From assembly GCF_002289565.1 (NCBI RefSeq), contig NZ_NTFY01000042.1, positions 1 to 63,142 on the forward strand: DNA of 63,142 nucleotides. The letters run 5' to 3'. This stretch comes from Rhodopirellula sp. SM50 (GTDB taxonomy: Bacteria > Planctomycetota > Planctomycetia > Pirellulales > Pirellulaceae). Numbering within the stretch: the first letter of the stretch is position 1; each line of letters opens with the position of its first letter. Of the stretch, positions 1 through 9,409 are shown piece by piece. The position numbers and the translations under genes were made by a program. The notes beneath the pieces are model-generated. The model saw nothing but the letters and a program-made list of their open reading frames with translations, did not search any database and had not been told where the DNA came from.

Positions 1-51
1 CCTCACGAACAACCACAGTCCATTCTAATGGAACTGTATTTTCGTTATACG

Positions 52-165
52 AGCGGCCGGGCATCCATGCGCCCGCCCGAGGCCTTACGGCCGGCGGCTC
101 ACCATTGCTTCGACAAATCCCATTCAATCGACGGCCCGCTCGCGCCGTTCCGCTAAGACCAGTCA
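52..165 (-). repeat. dispersed intergenic repeat, copy 1
   Basis: A spacer element read on the minus strand: a TTAGCGGAACGGCGCGAGC block, then a stretch containing CAATGGTGAGCCG, then GGCCGTAAGGCCTCGGGCG and a CCCGGCCGCT end. The same ordered blocks occur in plus orientation near 54975-55090, so this is a dispersed non-coding repeat and not a gene. The remainder of the first 214 bases shows nothing else I can support. Confidence 0.6.
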
Positions 166-214
166 GAGCCGAAGGACGTGGCATTGACCGCCAGCCCTCC
201 GGTCATGCGGGCAC

Positions 215-2131
215 CTACTTGTCAAACACGCCGGCTCCGAAACCGATGTCATCGTCATCGTCGTCGTCACCGACGGGAAAATGCAGCTCCCCGGTCATCG
301 GATCGGGTTTGAGTTTCATCGTGTCGCTGTCGGGCTTGAATTCACCGTCACCGGCCAGCATGTGAATGCTGGAACCGGGACTGTCGGGTCCGGCCGGATT
401 GTCGTCGTTCTCGCCCAACAGGTCACCGACGTCCAGTGGCTCAGGATCGGTGTCCCCGTTCAGTGCAGTTGCATCAAAGCCGCGTGACGCATCCTCGATC
501 ACCACGTCGGGCACCTCCGATGCATCCACCTCTTCGGCGGTCGGAATCGGGTCCAAGAACCCCAGCTCGTCGGAGGAATCGATCGTTTCGGCCAACTGCC
601 CGACCGAGCCAAAGGAATCCGAACCGACGGTGCGATCAGAATCATCGGTGACCGTCGCGAACCCATCTTGCTCGTCGCCTTCGTCTGAGTCGCCGGCCAG
701 GAACGCGGACAGTTCAGAATCCTCTTCCGCCAACCCGCTATCACCATGATCGCCGGACGAGCCGACCACGATCGGCGACTCGCTTGTCCCGCTGGCGATA
801 TCAAGGGATTCGGCGTCGATCAGCGGAGACCGAAAGACTTCATCCACATTGCCACGCAACACCTGACGCCCCAGTTGAATCGCCTTCTCTTCACTCCAAC
901 CGTTCTCGCCGACAAACTCTTCGGCCAGCACGCGCGCCAGGATGCGACGGTACATGTCAAACTTGGGCAACACGAATTCCAACTTGTACGCGTCGCTGTA
1001 GTAGGCGATCTGCTTGTTGCGCGGCACCGCTTCCAAGCGAGCCGCCGCGTCGCGATGGATGAACGAGGGTGTGTTGCTGTACCACCAGTGCCCGTTGGTC
1101 AACACGTTGGGAAAGATCCAACTGTAACTGACCAATTCCTGGTTGGTCACGCTGGCCAACACCGAGATCGGAAACTTGACCTTGGGGAACGCATTGAACA
1201 ACTCGCGATACTGGATCAACGAAACCCGGCTGTCGTACAGGTCTTGTCCCTGGTAGACCCCCGACGGATAGACGCCGCGGTTCACACCGATCATCAAATC
1301 AAATGGCAATCCGTACTGATCACACAATTCCGCGAGCGTCCAAAAGACGCGCCGCGAGAGCGAGTCGCGTTGCGACGCTTCGGACTGACTGTCGTGACGG
1401 AGGACATGGTCGAGTGCGTTTTGGGCTTCACCGTCGCCGACCATCGAGGGTTGGAAACTCGGCGGGATGGAGATCGCACAGGCACGTGCGCCGTGCGCGA
1501 CGAAGTGTTCGAAACGTTGCTCCAGGGCCGCCCGCAGCGAGGACAAGGTTCCATCGAGCGGCACGCCGCTGCAACGCTCCAGACGTTGGCGGACTTCGGG
1601 CTTGGCCAGATGAAACACCAAGTCGTCGGTGCGCAGACAGGGGATGTAGGTGCTCGAATCAAAGCCTTCCAATTCATCGTCGAAGTCGTTGGTCAGGAAC
1701 ACCGCTTCGACGTTGCTTTTGTCCAACACGGTTTGCGCCCAACCGGCGCCGTTCATCTTTTCTTCCGCGGTGTCGAACAACGACTCCCAATTGTCCGGTG
1801 TGATCGCGTCGTCGGTGAAATCAAAAAACTCGCGACAGATCTGGATCAACCAGTGGTAGTTGGCGGTGTTGGTGATGTTGCCCAGACCGTGAACCATGCG
1901 GCCGACCAGCTCGCGGGGCGAAATCCCCGGCTCCTCGATCTCCTGGCGCGGCATCCCCGCCGAGTGGACCAACTCGGTGTAGTAGTGGTACCCCAAGATG
2001 TCCGCCAGCGTGCTCGAGGCGGGCGAATGAGGGTTGATGTGGGTATGGGGATCGATCAGACGAATGGCGGAGATTGCCTGGTAAATCGTCTCGCGAGCCG
2101 ACGATCGATCACGTGCCGCTGAAGAAGCCAT
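215..2131 (-). CDS. glucuronate (uronate) isomerase-like amidohydrolase-fold protein with acidic C-terminal tail
   Basis: A 638-residue protein whose first ~460 residues resemble the uronate isomerase family (COG1904), amidohydrolase-superfamily enzymes that interconvert uronates and keto-uronates. The metal-binding HxH of the first strand is seen as DPHTHINP near residue 30, and the C-terminal part of the domain carries YYSDAYKLE. The ATG at 2131 is chosen because the residues upstream are Arg-rich and unlike the family. The last ~170 residues are low-complexity and rich in Asp, Glu, Ser and Gly, ending in a run of seven Asp followed by IGFGAGVFDK, which bacterial uronate isomerases of about 470 residues lack. 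It stands alone, divergent from the HtrA-like gene. No uronate-pathway gene is adjacent, so the true substrate is uncertain. Confidence 0.72.
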   Translation of the reverse strand: MASSAARDRSSARETIYQAISAIRLIDPHTHINPHSPASSTLADILGYHYYTELVHSAGMPRQEIEEPGISPRELVGRMVHGLGNITNTANYHWLIQICREFFDFTDDAITPDNWESLFDTAEEKMNGAGWAQTVLDKSNVEAVFLTNDFDDELEGFDSSTYIPCLRTDDLVFHLAKPEVRQRLERCSGVPLDGTLSSLRAALEQRFEHFVAHGARACAISIPPSFQPSMVGDGEAQNALDHVLRHDSQSEASQRDSLSRRVFWTLAELCDQYGLPFDLMIGVNRGVYPSGVYQGQDLYDSRVSLIQYRELFNAFPKVKFPISVLASVTNQELVSYSWIFPNVLTNGHWWYSNTPSFIHRDAAARLEAVPRNKQIAYYSDAYKLEFVLPKFDMYRRILARVLAEEFVGENGWSEEKAIQLGRQVLRGNVDEVFRSPLIDAESLDIASGTSESPIVVGSSGDHGDSGLAEEDSELSAFLAGDSDEGDEQDGFATVTDDSDRTVGSDSFGSVGQLAETIDSSDELGFLDPIPTAEEVDASEVPDVVIEDASRGFDATALNGDTDPEPLDVGDLLGENDDNPAGPDSPGSSIHMLAGDGEFKPDSDTMKLKPDPMTGELHFPVGDDDDDDDIGFGAGVFDK

Positions 2132-2423
2132 AAGGGATTCGAATCCGAGAAAGACAGAGAGGCGGTCAGTTTTGATTGCGTCGCACCCCCGCGGCCACGG
2201 GCCGCAGTTGGACGGCCCCGGTGCGGTCGTACGTCGCCGGGAAACACTCGCCAATTGTCTCGCAAACCCGGGCCGAAGGCGAGCCACCCGGACCGGTTTT
2301 TCCGCCCGCCGAGACGGATTTGCTCGCGTTTTCGTCAAAAAAACTTGCCGATTGGTAATCCTGTCGCGCTAGAATAGGGCCATTCCAACTTCCGTCCGTT
2401 TGCGTGTGGGACCGAGCTCCATT

Positions 2424-4151
2424 ATGGATCGACCGCCAGAAGGCCCGCAGGCTGAAAAGCCATCCGACGAAATCCCGATTGCCGAAATCCAGATTTCAAC
2501 GACGCAAACCCCCGACTGCGACCTGCCGCCGCAGGACCAGCCCGAACCAGGGCATCTGCCGTCGGCCCAGGACACGCACGCGGCCCCGCCAATTGCTTCC
2601 AGCCCAATTGATTCCAACGCTGATCGCTGCACCGCAGACACCGGCTGCGCCGACGAACCCGCCGCCACGCCGATGACGCATCGGTTCGAGAGCGAAGCCG
2701 CCGAACCGCCCCGGACCGTGATCTTTCATCGCTTTCACCCCAAAGCGTCAGGCCCCGCCCGGCCACACTTCGAAACCGACGCGGAGCCGACCGCAAACGA
2801 AACGCCCGCGGACGAAGCGTCAGCAACGGCGTCGGACGATACCCTCTCCGACCGATTCGTTTTCGGCACATCGCCCCAGCCCGTTTCATCTCAGCCCGTT
2901 TCACTCGGCAGCGCCCCCCAGGAATCGTGCACCGACATCGACGTGTCGGACATCGTGGTCAGCCCCGAACCGGACCTTCATTCGACCGCGACAAAACACC
3001 GTCAGCACGCACGGCGGAGCGACCCGGTGCGACACGGCCTGGTGATGCTGGTGACCGTGCTGGTGATGTTGGCTGCGGCCCGATACGTCCTGCCGGGGAT
3101 TGTCGAAGAGATCCGCTACGCACAACATCGCGGACAGCTGCGTGCCGAATTCGAAGTCGCCGGCGAGGGCTTGAAAAACGTCTCCCTGGACACGCTCAGC
3201 CAGGCCTACCAGATGGTCAATGCGGCGGCCGGCCCCAGCGTCGTCCACATCGACATCCATCGCACCGCACACGAAGCGATCGCCCACCACGATGTCCCCG
3301 GTGCTCCGGCGATCCTGATCTCCGACCAGGGTAGCGGGGTGGTGGTCGATGCCGACGGCTACATCCTGACCAATCGCCATGTGGTCGCCGGCAGCGACCA
3401 GATCTCGGTCACGCTCAGCGATGGCCGAACCGTCGATGCGATGATCATCGGCACCGACGAACTGACCGATCTGGCGGTGCTGAAAGTCAACGCCGATCGT
3501 TTGATGCCGATCCCGTGGGGCGACAGCGAGCGGATTCGCGTCGGCTCTCCCGTCTGGGCCATCGGCAGCCCCTTCGGCCTGGACCGCACCGTCACCTTCG
3601 GCATCCTCAGCGGCAAACACCGCGTGGTCCGCGCCAAAGACCGCTACCAAGACTTCATGCAAAGCGACGTGGCGGTCAATCCCGGCAACAGCGGCGGCCC
3701 ACTGGTCGATTCGCGGGGCACATTGATCGGCATCAACACCGCCATCGTGGGCGACACCTACCAAGGCGTCAGTTTTGCGATCCCCAGCGGCATCGCCAAA
3801 AAAATCTACCTGCAGCTGCGTGAAAAAGGATCGATCGAGCGGGGCTGGCTGGGCGTTTCACTGGTCGAAGTCCCCGACGACCGGCTGCAAAGCCGGAACC
3901 ACCGCATTCGCGGCGCGATGATCGCTGCACTGGCCGACCAAAGTTCCGGTGCCGCACGGGCGGGGTTGAAATCGGGCGACCTGGTGATTTCACTGGACGA
4001 CCAGAAAGTGCGTGACGTCGATCATCTGATGCAATTGATCGGAAACGCGATGGCCGGCACGGCGATTCATTTGAGCGTCATCCGCGACGGCCAGCCGTTG
4101 GAATTTGACGTCCTGCTCGGCCGACGCCCCCCGCCGTTGGATCTTCGCTAG
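2424..4151 (+). CDS. HtrA/DegP-like membrane-anchored serine protease with PDZ domain
   Basis: A 575-residue trypsin-like protease of the HtrA family, which degrades or refolds damaged envelope proteins. A Pro/Asp/Ser-rich, probably disordered and cytoplasmic segment fills the first ~195 residues. One hydrophobic helix follows (around residues 203-220, HGLVMLVTVLVMLAAARYVL), placing the protease outside the membrane. The catalytic triad is visible: His in TNRHVVAG (about 319), Asp in DELTDLAVL (about 349) and Ser in NPGNSGGPL (about 423). A single C-terminal PDZ domain contains RGWLGVSL and GAARAGLKSGDLVISLDDQ. The ATG at 2424 is taken; a TTG eight codons upstream is also open. The very long N-terminal extension is unusual for HtrA. 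The gene is divergent from the uronate isomerase-like gene. Confidence 0.9.
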   Translation: MDRPPEGPQAEKPSDEIPIAEIQISTTQTPDCDLPPQDQPEPGHLPSAQDTHAAPPIASSPIDSNADRCTADTGCADEPAATPMTHRFESEAAEPPRTVIFHRFHPKASGPARPHFETDAEPTANETPADEASATASDDTLSDRFVFGTSPQPVSSQPVSLGSAPQESCTDIDVSDIVVSPEPDLHSTATKHRQHARRSDPVRHGLVMLVTVLVMLAAARYVLPGIVEEIRYAQHRGQLRAEFEVAGEGLKNVSLDTLSQAYQMVNAAAGPSVVHIDIHRTAHEAIAHHDVPGAPAILISDQGSGVVVDADGYILTNRHVVAGSDQISVTLSDGRTVDAMIIGTDELTDLAVLKVNADRLMPIPWGDSERIRVGSPVWAIGSPFGLDRTVTFGILSGKHRVVRAKDRYQDFMQSDVAVNPGNSGGPLVDSRGTLIGINTAIVGDTYQGVSFAIPSGIAKKIYLQLREKGSIERGWLGVSLVEVPDDRLQSRNHRIRGAMIAALADQSSGAARAGLKSGDLVISLDDQKVRDVDHLMQLIGNAMAGTAIHLSVIRDGQPLEFDVLLGRRPPPLDLR

Positions 4152-4608
4152 GCTCGGTCAAGGTTTTGATTGAGGCTGCCTGACCCGAATGGCGCGGGCA
4201 AGAGTGTTGGTGTGCAGGCTTTCGCCCAATACCGCTAAGTTAAGCTCGACGGGGAGGCCCGGACGCTGGCGCGAACCGGCTGATGTCAAACGAATATCAG
4301 CCGTTTGGCGCGAGCCTACGGGCCCCGAGCTGAGGAAACCACGCTCAACTTAGCGGGATTGGGCTTTCGCCGCCCACTGTCGCTGCGTCGCAGCGACCGA
4401 GAATCGCCTCAAGGCGAAACACCAACGGTTGCTGAATCCCTTTTTACGTTTACCCGTGCCATCCAGGGTGCACATCCCGCCTCAGAAGCCCTCTTTCCGG
4501 TCCGTTATCCCACCTACAGGCGATCGAAAATCCTCGATCTCTGCGCTATACTATCGTTGTCCGTTCCCCCGATCTCTTTTTCACCCGCGAGACCCCAGCA
4601 CCGTGAAT
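4152..4608. repeat. repeat-bearing spacer
   Basis: A 457-base non-coding gap. It contains a short hairpin (CGGCTGAT, 11-nt loop, ATCAGCCG at about 4278-4304) followed by GTTTGGCGCGAGCCTACGGG. The same element appears in inverted pairs near 21536-21616. The last ~100 bases presumably hold the promoter of the next gene, but I cannot point to convincing -35/-10 boxes. Confidence 0.5.
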
Positions 4609-5793
4609 ATGCCCAAAGCCTTCGTTGCGATCGGCTTTTCCCTTTCCGCAGCACTCGTGTCCTTCGCACTACCGGCGTCCGCTGAAGACGCAACCCCCGG
4701 GATCGCGACGGAAAAACCCGCCGAAGGCCCCTCGGTCAAGGTCGACGAAGGCTACATGGTTCCCTACACCTTTCGTGTGCCCGGCACCGACGAAGAAGTC
4801 GAAATGATCCCGGTCCCCGGTGGCGAATTCATGTTCGGCAGCCCCGAAGACGAAGCGGATCGCAGCGACGATGAAGGCCCGCAAATCAAGGTCAGCGTCG
4901 ACCCGATGTGGGTCGCCAAGACCGAAGTCACCTGGGGCCTGTACCAGGAGTACATGGACCTGTACGGCATCTTCAAAGAGTTCGAATCCAGCGGAATCCG
5001 AGTCGTCAACGACGACAACAAAGTCGATGCGATCACCGCCCCGACGGAACTTTATGACCCGACGTTTACCTACGAATACGGCGATGACGAGGATCAACCG
5101 GCGGTCACGATGACCCAGTATTCGGCGCAACAGTTCACCAAATGGCTCAGCTTGGTGTCGGGCCAACAATTCCGACTGCCGACCGAAGCCGAATGGGAAT
5201 ACGCCGCCCGGGCCGGAACGACGACGGCGTACTCGTGGGGCGATAGCGCCGACGAGATCGATGACTACGCGTGGTACTTCGACAACGCCGACGACGGACA
5301 AGTCGCCGTCGCATCGAAGAAACCCAACCCCTTCGGCCTCTACGACATGCACGGCAACGTCGGCGAATGGACCGTCAACCAATACACCGAAGACGGCTAC
5401 GTCGACTTCGCCGACAAGCAGGGCATCAACGCAACCGAGCTGGTCAAATGGCCTGAAGTCCCGTCTCCCTGTGTGGTTCGTGGCGGAACCTGGGAATCGG
5501 ACGCCGAAGACTTGCGCAGCGCCGCACGCATGGCTTCGGACGATGAAGAATGGAAGTCGGAAGACCCGAACTTCCCGCGCAGCCCCTGGTGGCACACCAG
5601 TGATCCCTCGCGCGGCGTCGGATTCCGCATCTTTCGATCCTACAAACCGCTCCCCAAAGAAACGATCACCAAGTTCTGGGAAGCCCAAGCCGAAGACACC
5701 GTGCTGGACGTCGAGTCTCGAATGGACGGCGGACGCGGCGGCATGGGCGTGATCGACAAGGACCTGCCCAAAGCGATCGAAGAGATCAAGTAG
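4609..5793 (+). CDS. secreted formylglycine-generating-enzyme / sulfatase-modifying-factor-like protein
   Basis: A 394-residue secreted protein of the SUMF1/FGE-sulfatase fold. The ATG at 4609 opens a clear signal peptide (MPKAFVAIGFSLSAALVSFALPASA); a GTG two codons earlier is possible. Family signatures in order are VPGGEFMFGSP, RLPTEAEWEYAARAGT, GLYDMHGNVGEWT and VVRGGTW, followed by a GVGFRIFR ending. The paired active-site cysteines of true formylglycine-generating oxygenases are not present; the only Cys seen near the core is in SPCVVRGG. A structural or binding role of this fold is therefore as likely as sulfatase maturation. No sulfatase gene is adjacent. Confidence 0.82.
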   Translation: MPKAFVAIGFSLSAALVSFALPASAEDATPGIATEKPAEGPSVKVDEGYMVPYTFRVPGTDEEVEMIPVPGGEFMFGSPEDEADRSDDEGPQIKVSVDPMWVAKTEVTWGLYQEYMDLYGIFKEFESSGIRVVNDDNKVDAITAPTELYDPTFTYEYGDDEDQPAVTMTQYSAQQFTKWLSLVSGQQFRLPTEAEWEYAARAGTTTAYSWGDSADEIDDYAWYFDNADDGQVAVASKKPNPFGLYDMHGNVGEWTVNQYTEDGYVDFADKQGINATELVKWPEVPSPCVVRGGTWESDAEDLRSAARMASDDEEWKSEDPNFPRSPWWHTSDPSRGVGFRIFRSYKPLPKETITKFWEAQAEDTVLDVESRMDGGRGGMGVIDKDLPKAIEEIK

Positions 5794-5809
5794 TAGCCGA
5801 TCGCGACAC

Positions 5810-5878
5810 GTGGGGCAAGCTTCCAGCTTGCCCGCTCTAAACCCAACTGCCCGGACGCAAGCTGGAAGCTTACGCCAC
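5810..5878. terminator. long inverted repeat downstream of the FGE-like gene
   Basis: Arms of 22 nt at 5810-5831 and 5857-5878 (left arm GTGGGGCAAGCTTCCAGCTT and following) pair with two mismatches across a 25-nt loop. It lies 17 nt after the stop codon at 5793 and just before asd. It may act as a terminator or be a dispersed REP-like hairpin; no U-tract follows directly. Confidence 0.45.
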
Positions 5879-5895
5879 TTCACTCCAACCTTTTT

Positions 5896-6924
5896 TTGAA
5901 TCCTGTGTACGAAACCTTAGCTGTCGTCGGGGCCACCGGTGCGGTCGGACGAATCGTTCTTGAGCAACTTGCCAATCGCAACTTTCCCTACAAGCGGCTG
6001 AAACTGCTGGCCTCGCAGCGCTCGGCCGGTCAACAGGTTCGCTTCAAAGACGAAACGATCACCGTTGAACTGTTGGCCCCCGGTGCGTTCGAAGACGTCG
6101 ACATCGTGATCGCCAGCACACCCGACGAGGTGTCCGCCGAGTTCGCCCCCTACGCCGTCAAAGAAGGCGCGATCGTCGTCGACGAAAGCGGTTACTGGCG
6201 GATGGACCCCAAGGTCCCGCTGATCATCCCCGAAGTCAATCCGGATGCGATCGCCGATCACCAAGGCATCATCGCCAGCCCGAATTGCAGCACCACGCAA
6301 ATGGTCGTCGCGCTCGCGCCGCTTCACAAAGCGGCCAAGGTCAAACGAGTCGTCGTCAGTACTTATCAAGCCACCAGCGGCGCTGGCCTGGCCGGCAACG
6401 CCGAACTGGAATCCAGCGTGCGACAAATCCTGGACGGGCAAACCCCTGGTCACGAAACGTTTCAACACCCGATCGGATTCAACCTGATCCCGCAGATCGG
6501 CAGCGAGAAGTTCGAGGGCTACACCAGCGAAGAAATGAAGATGGTGTACGAAACCCGAAAGATCATGGGCGATGACGACATCCAAGTCTGTCCCACCGCC
6601 GTTCGCGTTCCGGTCACGATCGGGCACAGCGAATCGATCCTGGTGGAAACGGAGAAACCGCTCACGGTCGCCGAAGCAACCGAATTGTTCCGCGCCGCCC
6701 CGGGCATCACCGTCGTCGACGACCTGGCCAACCACCAGTATCCGATGCCACGCGACTGCGACGGCAAAGACGACGTCTTCGTCGGCCGGATTCGACGCGA
6801 CATCAGCGGCGATGGTCACGGGATCGCTTTCTGGTGTGTCAGCGACAACCTGAGAAAAGGTGCGGCGACCAACGCCGTCCAGATCGCCGAATTGCTACAG
6901 CAGTCCGTCGCCTCGGCTGGCTGA
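5896..6924 (+). CDS. asd: aspartate-semialdehyde dehydrogenase
   Basis: 342 residues. It catalyses NADPH-dependent reduction of aspartyl phosphate to aspartate semialdehyde, the branch point to lysine/diaminopimelate, threonine and methionine. Seen in the sequence: the nucleotide-binding VVGATGAVG at the N-terminus, active-site Cys in SPNCSTTQM (about residue 134) and a C-terminal VGRIRRD segment. Length matches the family. The frame starts at a TTG (5896); the GTG at 5905, giving VYETLAVVG, is an equally plausible start. truA follows after only 3 bases, so the two are probably co-transcribed. Confidence 0.95.
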   Translation: MNPVYETLAVVGATGAVGRIVLEQLANRNFPYKRLKLLASQRSAGQQVRFKDETITVELLAPGAFEDVDIVIASTPDEVSAEFAPYAVKEGAIVVDESGYWRMDPKVPLIIPEVNPDAIADHQGIIASPNCSTTQMVVALAPLHKAAKVKRVVVSTYQATSGAGLAGNAELESSVRQILDGQTPGHETFQHPIGFNLIPQIGSEKFEGYTSEEMKMVYETRKIMGDDDIQVCPTAVRVPVTIGHSESILVETEKPLTVAEATELFRAAPGITVVDDLANHQYPMPRDCDGKDDVFVGRIRRDISGDGHGIAFWCVSDNLRKGAATNAVQIAELLQQSVASAG

Positions 6925-6927
6925 TCG

Positions 6928-7704
6928 GTGACGCGAACCTTTGCGCTCAAAATCGCCTATGACGGTACGGACTTCGCCGGCTGGCAGGTCCAACCGGGCC
7001 AGGCAACGATTCAAGGAACGCTCCAGCACGCCATCAAGCGATCGACCAAACTGGACGTCAACGTCACCGGCAGCGGACGCACCGATGCCGGTGTCCACGC
7101 GTTCGGCCAAGTCGCCAGTTGCCGCTTTCCGACTTGGACCGCCTCGGCCGACGCGTTGTCCAAGGCGATCAATTCGCGATTGCCCGAAACGATCGTGGTG
7201 ACCGATGTCCACGAGGCGCCGTCGGATTTTCACGCCATCCGTGACGCGATCGGAAAACGCTATCGATATCAAATCCAAGTCCGCCATCAGCGCGACCCGT
7301 TCGAACATCGATACCGCTGGCGACTCCGCCGCAACGTCGACGTCACGGCGATGCAGAGTGCCGCGGCCAAGATCATCGGGCATCGTGATTTTTCCAGCTT
7401 CGAATCGGCCGGCGCCCAACGCAAGTCGTCGGTCCGCAACGTGCGAGATTGCCAAGTCCTGCCGGCGGCGGATTACGAAACCAGCGGGCACCTGGCCATC
7501 GAGGTCGAAGCGAACGGCTTCCTCTACAACATGGTCCGTAACATCGTCGGCACCCTGGTCGAAGTCGGCTACGGCAAACAGCCTCCGGAATGGATCGACG
7601 AGGTGCTGGGACAGAAAAATCGCATCTACGCCGGTCAAGCGGCGCCGCCCCAGGGTCTGTTTCTCAAAGAAGTTTATTACCGGCCCGGATTTGAGCCCGC
7701 TTAA
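6928..7704 (+). CDS. truA: tRNA pseudouridine(38-40) synthase TruA
   Basis: 258 residues, start GTG at 6928. It isomerises uridines 38-40 in the tRNA anticodon stem-loop. The catalytic Asp lies in GSGRTDAGVHA (about residues 48-58). Other family motifs are AYDGTDFAGWQ at the N-terminus, KRYRYQI in the middle and FLYNMVRNIVGTLVEVG near the C-terminus. It is three bases downstream of asd and the last gene of that pair. Confidence 0.95.
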   Translation: MTRTFALKIAYDGTDFAGWQVQPGQATIQGTLQHAIKRSTKLDVNVTGSGRTDAGVHAFGQVASCRFPTWTASADALSKAINSRLPETIVVTDVHEAPSDFHAIRDAIGKRYRYQIQVRHQRDPFEHRYRWRLRRNVDVTAMQSAAAKIIGHRDFSSFESAGAQRKSSVRNVRDCQVLPAADYETSGHLAIEVEANGFLYNMVRNIVGTLVEVGYGKQPPEWIDEVLGQKNRIYAGQAAPPQGLFLKEVYYRPGFEPA

Positions 7705-7899
7705 CGTCGCCGCAAGTCCCATAAGCGGCGGTCTTCGTCGATCACAACCACCGCCGCCAACCCTCACCGGATCGACACGATCCCTTAACACATCCTTAAC
7801 CGGCTGATCGGCCCGATGCTCAATAATGATGCCTCTCTCAGGTGACGCGACCGTGCGGTTGTGACTGGGGAAGTTCTCGGAGTACAGACGCATCGCTCA

Positions 7900-9408
7900 A
7901 TGTCGGTTGAAACCACCGCCGCCGAACCGGTCCTGGACCAGGCAACCCGCGACTTCGTTCGCCGGTCCATGCAAGCCGGACTGGTCGAACTGGCCGACGT
8001 CAAAAAGGTCGTCGTTTCGCTGATGACCGAAGACGCCGTGTTCACGCCCGACCGTCTGGCCCAAGGCCTGGTCGGCGCGGACCTGCTGACGCCCTGGCAA
8101 GCTCGCAAGCTGTTGGCCGGAAAAGCACGCGGATTCCATCTGGGCAACTACCGTCTGCTACGCCCTTTGGGACGCGGCGGAATGGGCGTCGTCTTTCTGG
8201 CCCGACATGCGGTCATGAATCGATTGATGGCGCTCAAGATCCTGCCCGCGGAAGCTTCGAAAGATTCTCGCCGGATCGAACGATTCAAAGAGGAGGCGCG
8301 GGCCTCGGCAAAACTGGAACACCCCAACATCGTTCAAGCGTTCGATTTCTCCGAATCCGATGGCAAACTGTTCATCGTGATGGAATACATCGAAGGCGTC
8401 GACCTGCACCGTGCGGTCGCCCGCGACGGGGTGATGTCGCCTACCGAAGCGCTCGACGCGATGATCCAGACGACCGACGCGCTGGCCCACGCGCACCAAC
8501 GTGGCATCGTCCACCGCGACATCAAGCCGTCGAATTTATTGTTGCGAAATGACGGAGTGATCAAGGTCAGCGACATGGGACTGGCTCGGATCGGATACAC
8601 CGCCGGAACCGACACGCCCAATCGATTGACCGGTACGGCCGATTTCATCGCCCCCGAACAGGCCATCGATTCCCAGTCCGTCGACGCCCGCGCGGACATC
8701 TATTCCCTGGGATGCACGTGGTACTTTCTGCTGGTGGGAAAACCGCCGTTCCCGGGAACCAGCGTGGCACAGCGATTGGCCAAACACCAAACCGCCAAAG
8801 TGCCATTGGTTAGCGACACCCGTTCGGACTGCCCGCCGGCGATCAGCTTGCTGATCCAACGGATGATGTCCAAACGCCCGGTTGATCGCCCCGCCTCGGC
8901 GGCCGAATTGTTGACCCAACTGCGGCGGATCGCGGGATCCAAATTGGCCGGCCGGGAACTGGCCAATCGGCCCCGATCGGAACAACTGACGGTCCCCCAA
9001 GACGACTCCTCCAGTTTTGCATCGCTCGACGACAGCGGGCCACTCGGCGAAGCGTCACAGGGAGCGATGGCGGAGATCGCCGAGATCGATTTTGGCAGCC
9101 TGCCGCCGATCGACCTGTCAGCCCTCTCCCCCGTCGCCCTCTCTCCCGCTGCCGTTCCCGTTTCGCCTTTGGCGACGCCCCAAACTGCCGCCGGGGCACC
9201 ACGCAAGTCGACGAAGAAACACAGCCCGGCAAACGAAACGGATGCCGGTCAAAGCGTCTTACTGGGCGCCGGGCTGGCACTGTCCATCGTCGCCTTGCTG
9301 GCTGTCGTCGGCATCACGTTTTATCAAATGACGAAAGACGAAAAGCCCCTCACACGGCTGAAAACCACCGAAGGCGGCAAAGGAAATGTCATTGTCATCG
9401 AAGAGTAG
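7900..9408 (+). CDS. membrane-anchored serine/threonine protein kinase (PknB-type)
   Basis: 502 residues. An N-terminal helical segment of ~75 residues, common on planctomycete kinases, precedes a complete Hanks-type kinase domain. Visible elements are the glycine loop GRGGMGVVF, the ATP Lys in ALKIL, HRDIKPSNLLL, DMGLAR in the DFG position, and APEQ. A Pro/Ala/Ser linker leads to one transmembrane helix (about residues 450-475, LLGAGLALSIVALLAVVGI) and a short outside tail. The ATG at 7900 is preferred over the GTG at 7861. The DFG motif reads DMG, a change common in this kinase group. The FHA-domain gene starts one base after the stop, which suggests a kinase/phospho-reader pair. Confidence 0.92.
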   Translation: MSVETTAAEPVLDQATRDFVRRSMQAGLVELADVKKVVVSLMTEDAVFTPDRLAQGLVGADLLTPWQARKLLAGKARGFHLGNYRLLRPLGRGGMGVVFLARHAVMNRLMALKILPAEASKDSRRIERFKEEARASAKLEHPNIVQAFDFSESDGKLFIVMEYIEGVDLHRAVARDGVMSPTEALDAMIQTTDALAHAHQRGIVHRDIKPSNLLLRNDGVIKVSDMGLARIGYTAGTDTPNRLTGTADFIAPEQAIDSQSVDARADIYSLGCTWYFLLVGKPPFPGTSVAQRLAKHQTAKVPLVSDTRSDCPPAISLLIQRMMSKRPVDRPASAAELLTQLRRIAGSKLAGRELANRPRSEQLTVPQDDSSSFASLDDSGPLGEASQGAMAEIAEIDFGSLPPIDLSALSPVALSPAAVPVSPLATPQTAAGAPRKSTKKHSPANETDAGQSVLLGAGLALSIVALLAVVGITFYQMTKDEKPLTRLKTTEGGKGNVIVIEE

Positions 9409-9409
9409 C

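Noticed and set aside
746-2122. 458-residue plus-strand open frame
   Set aside because: Antisense shadow of the uronate isomerase-like gene.
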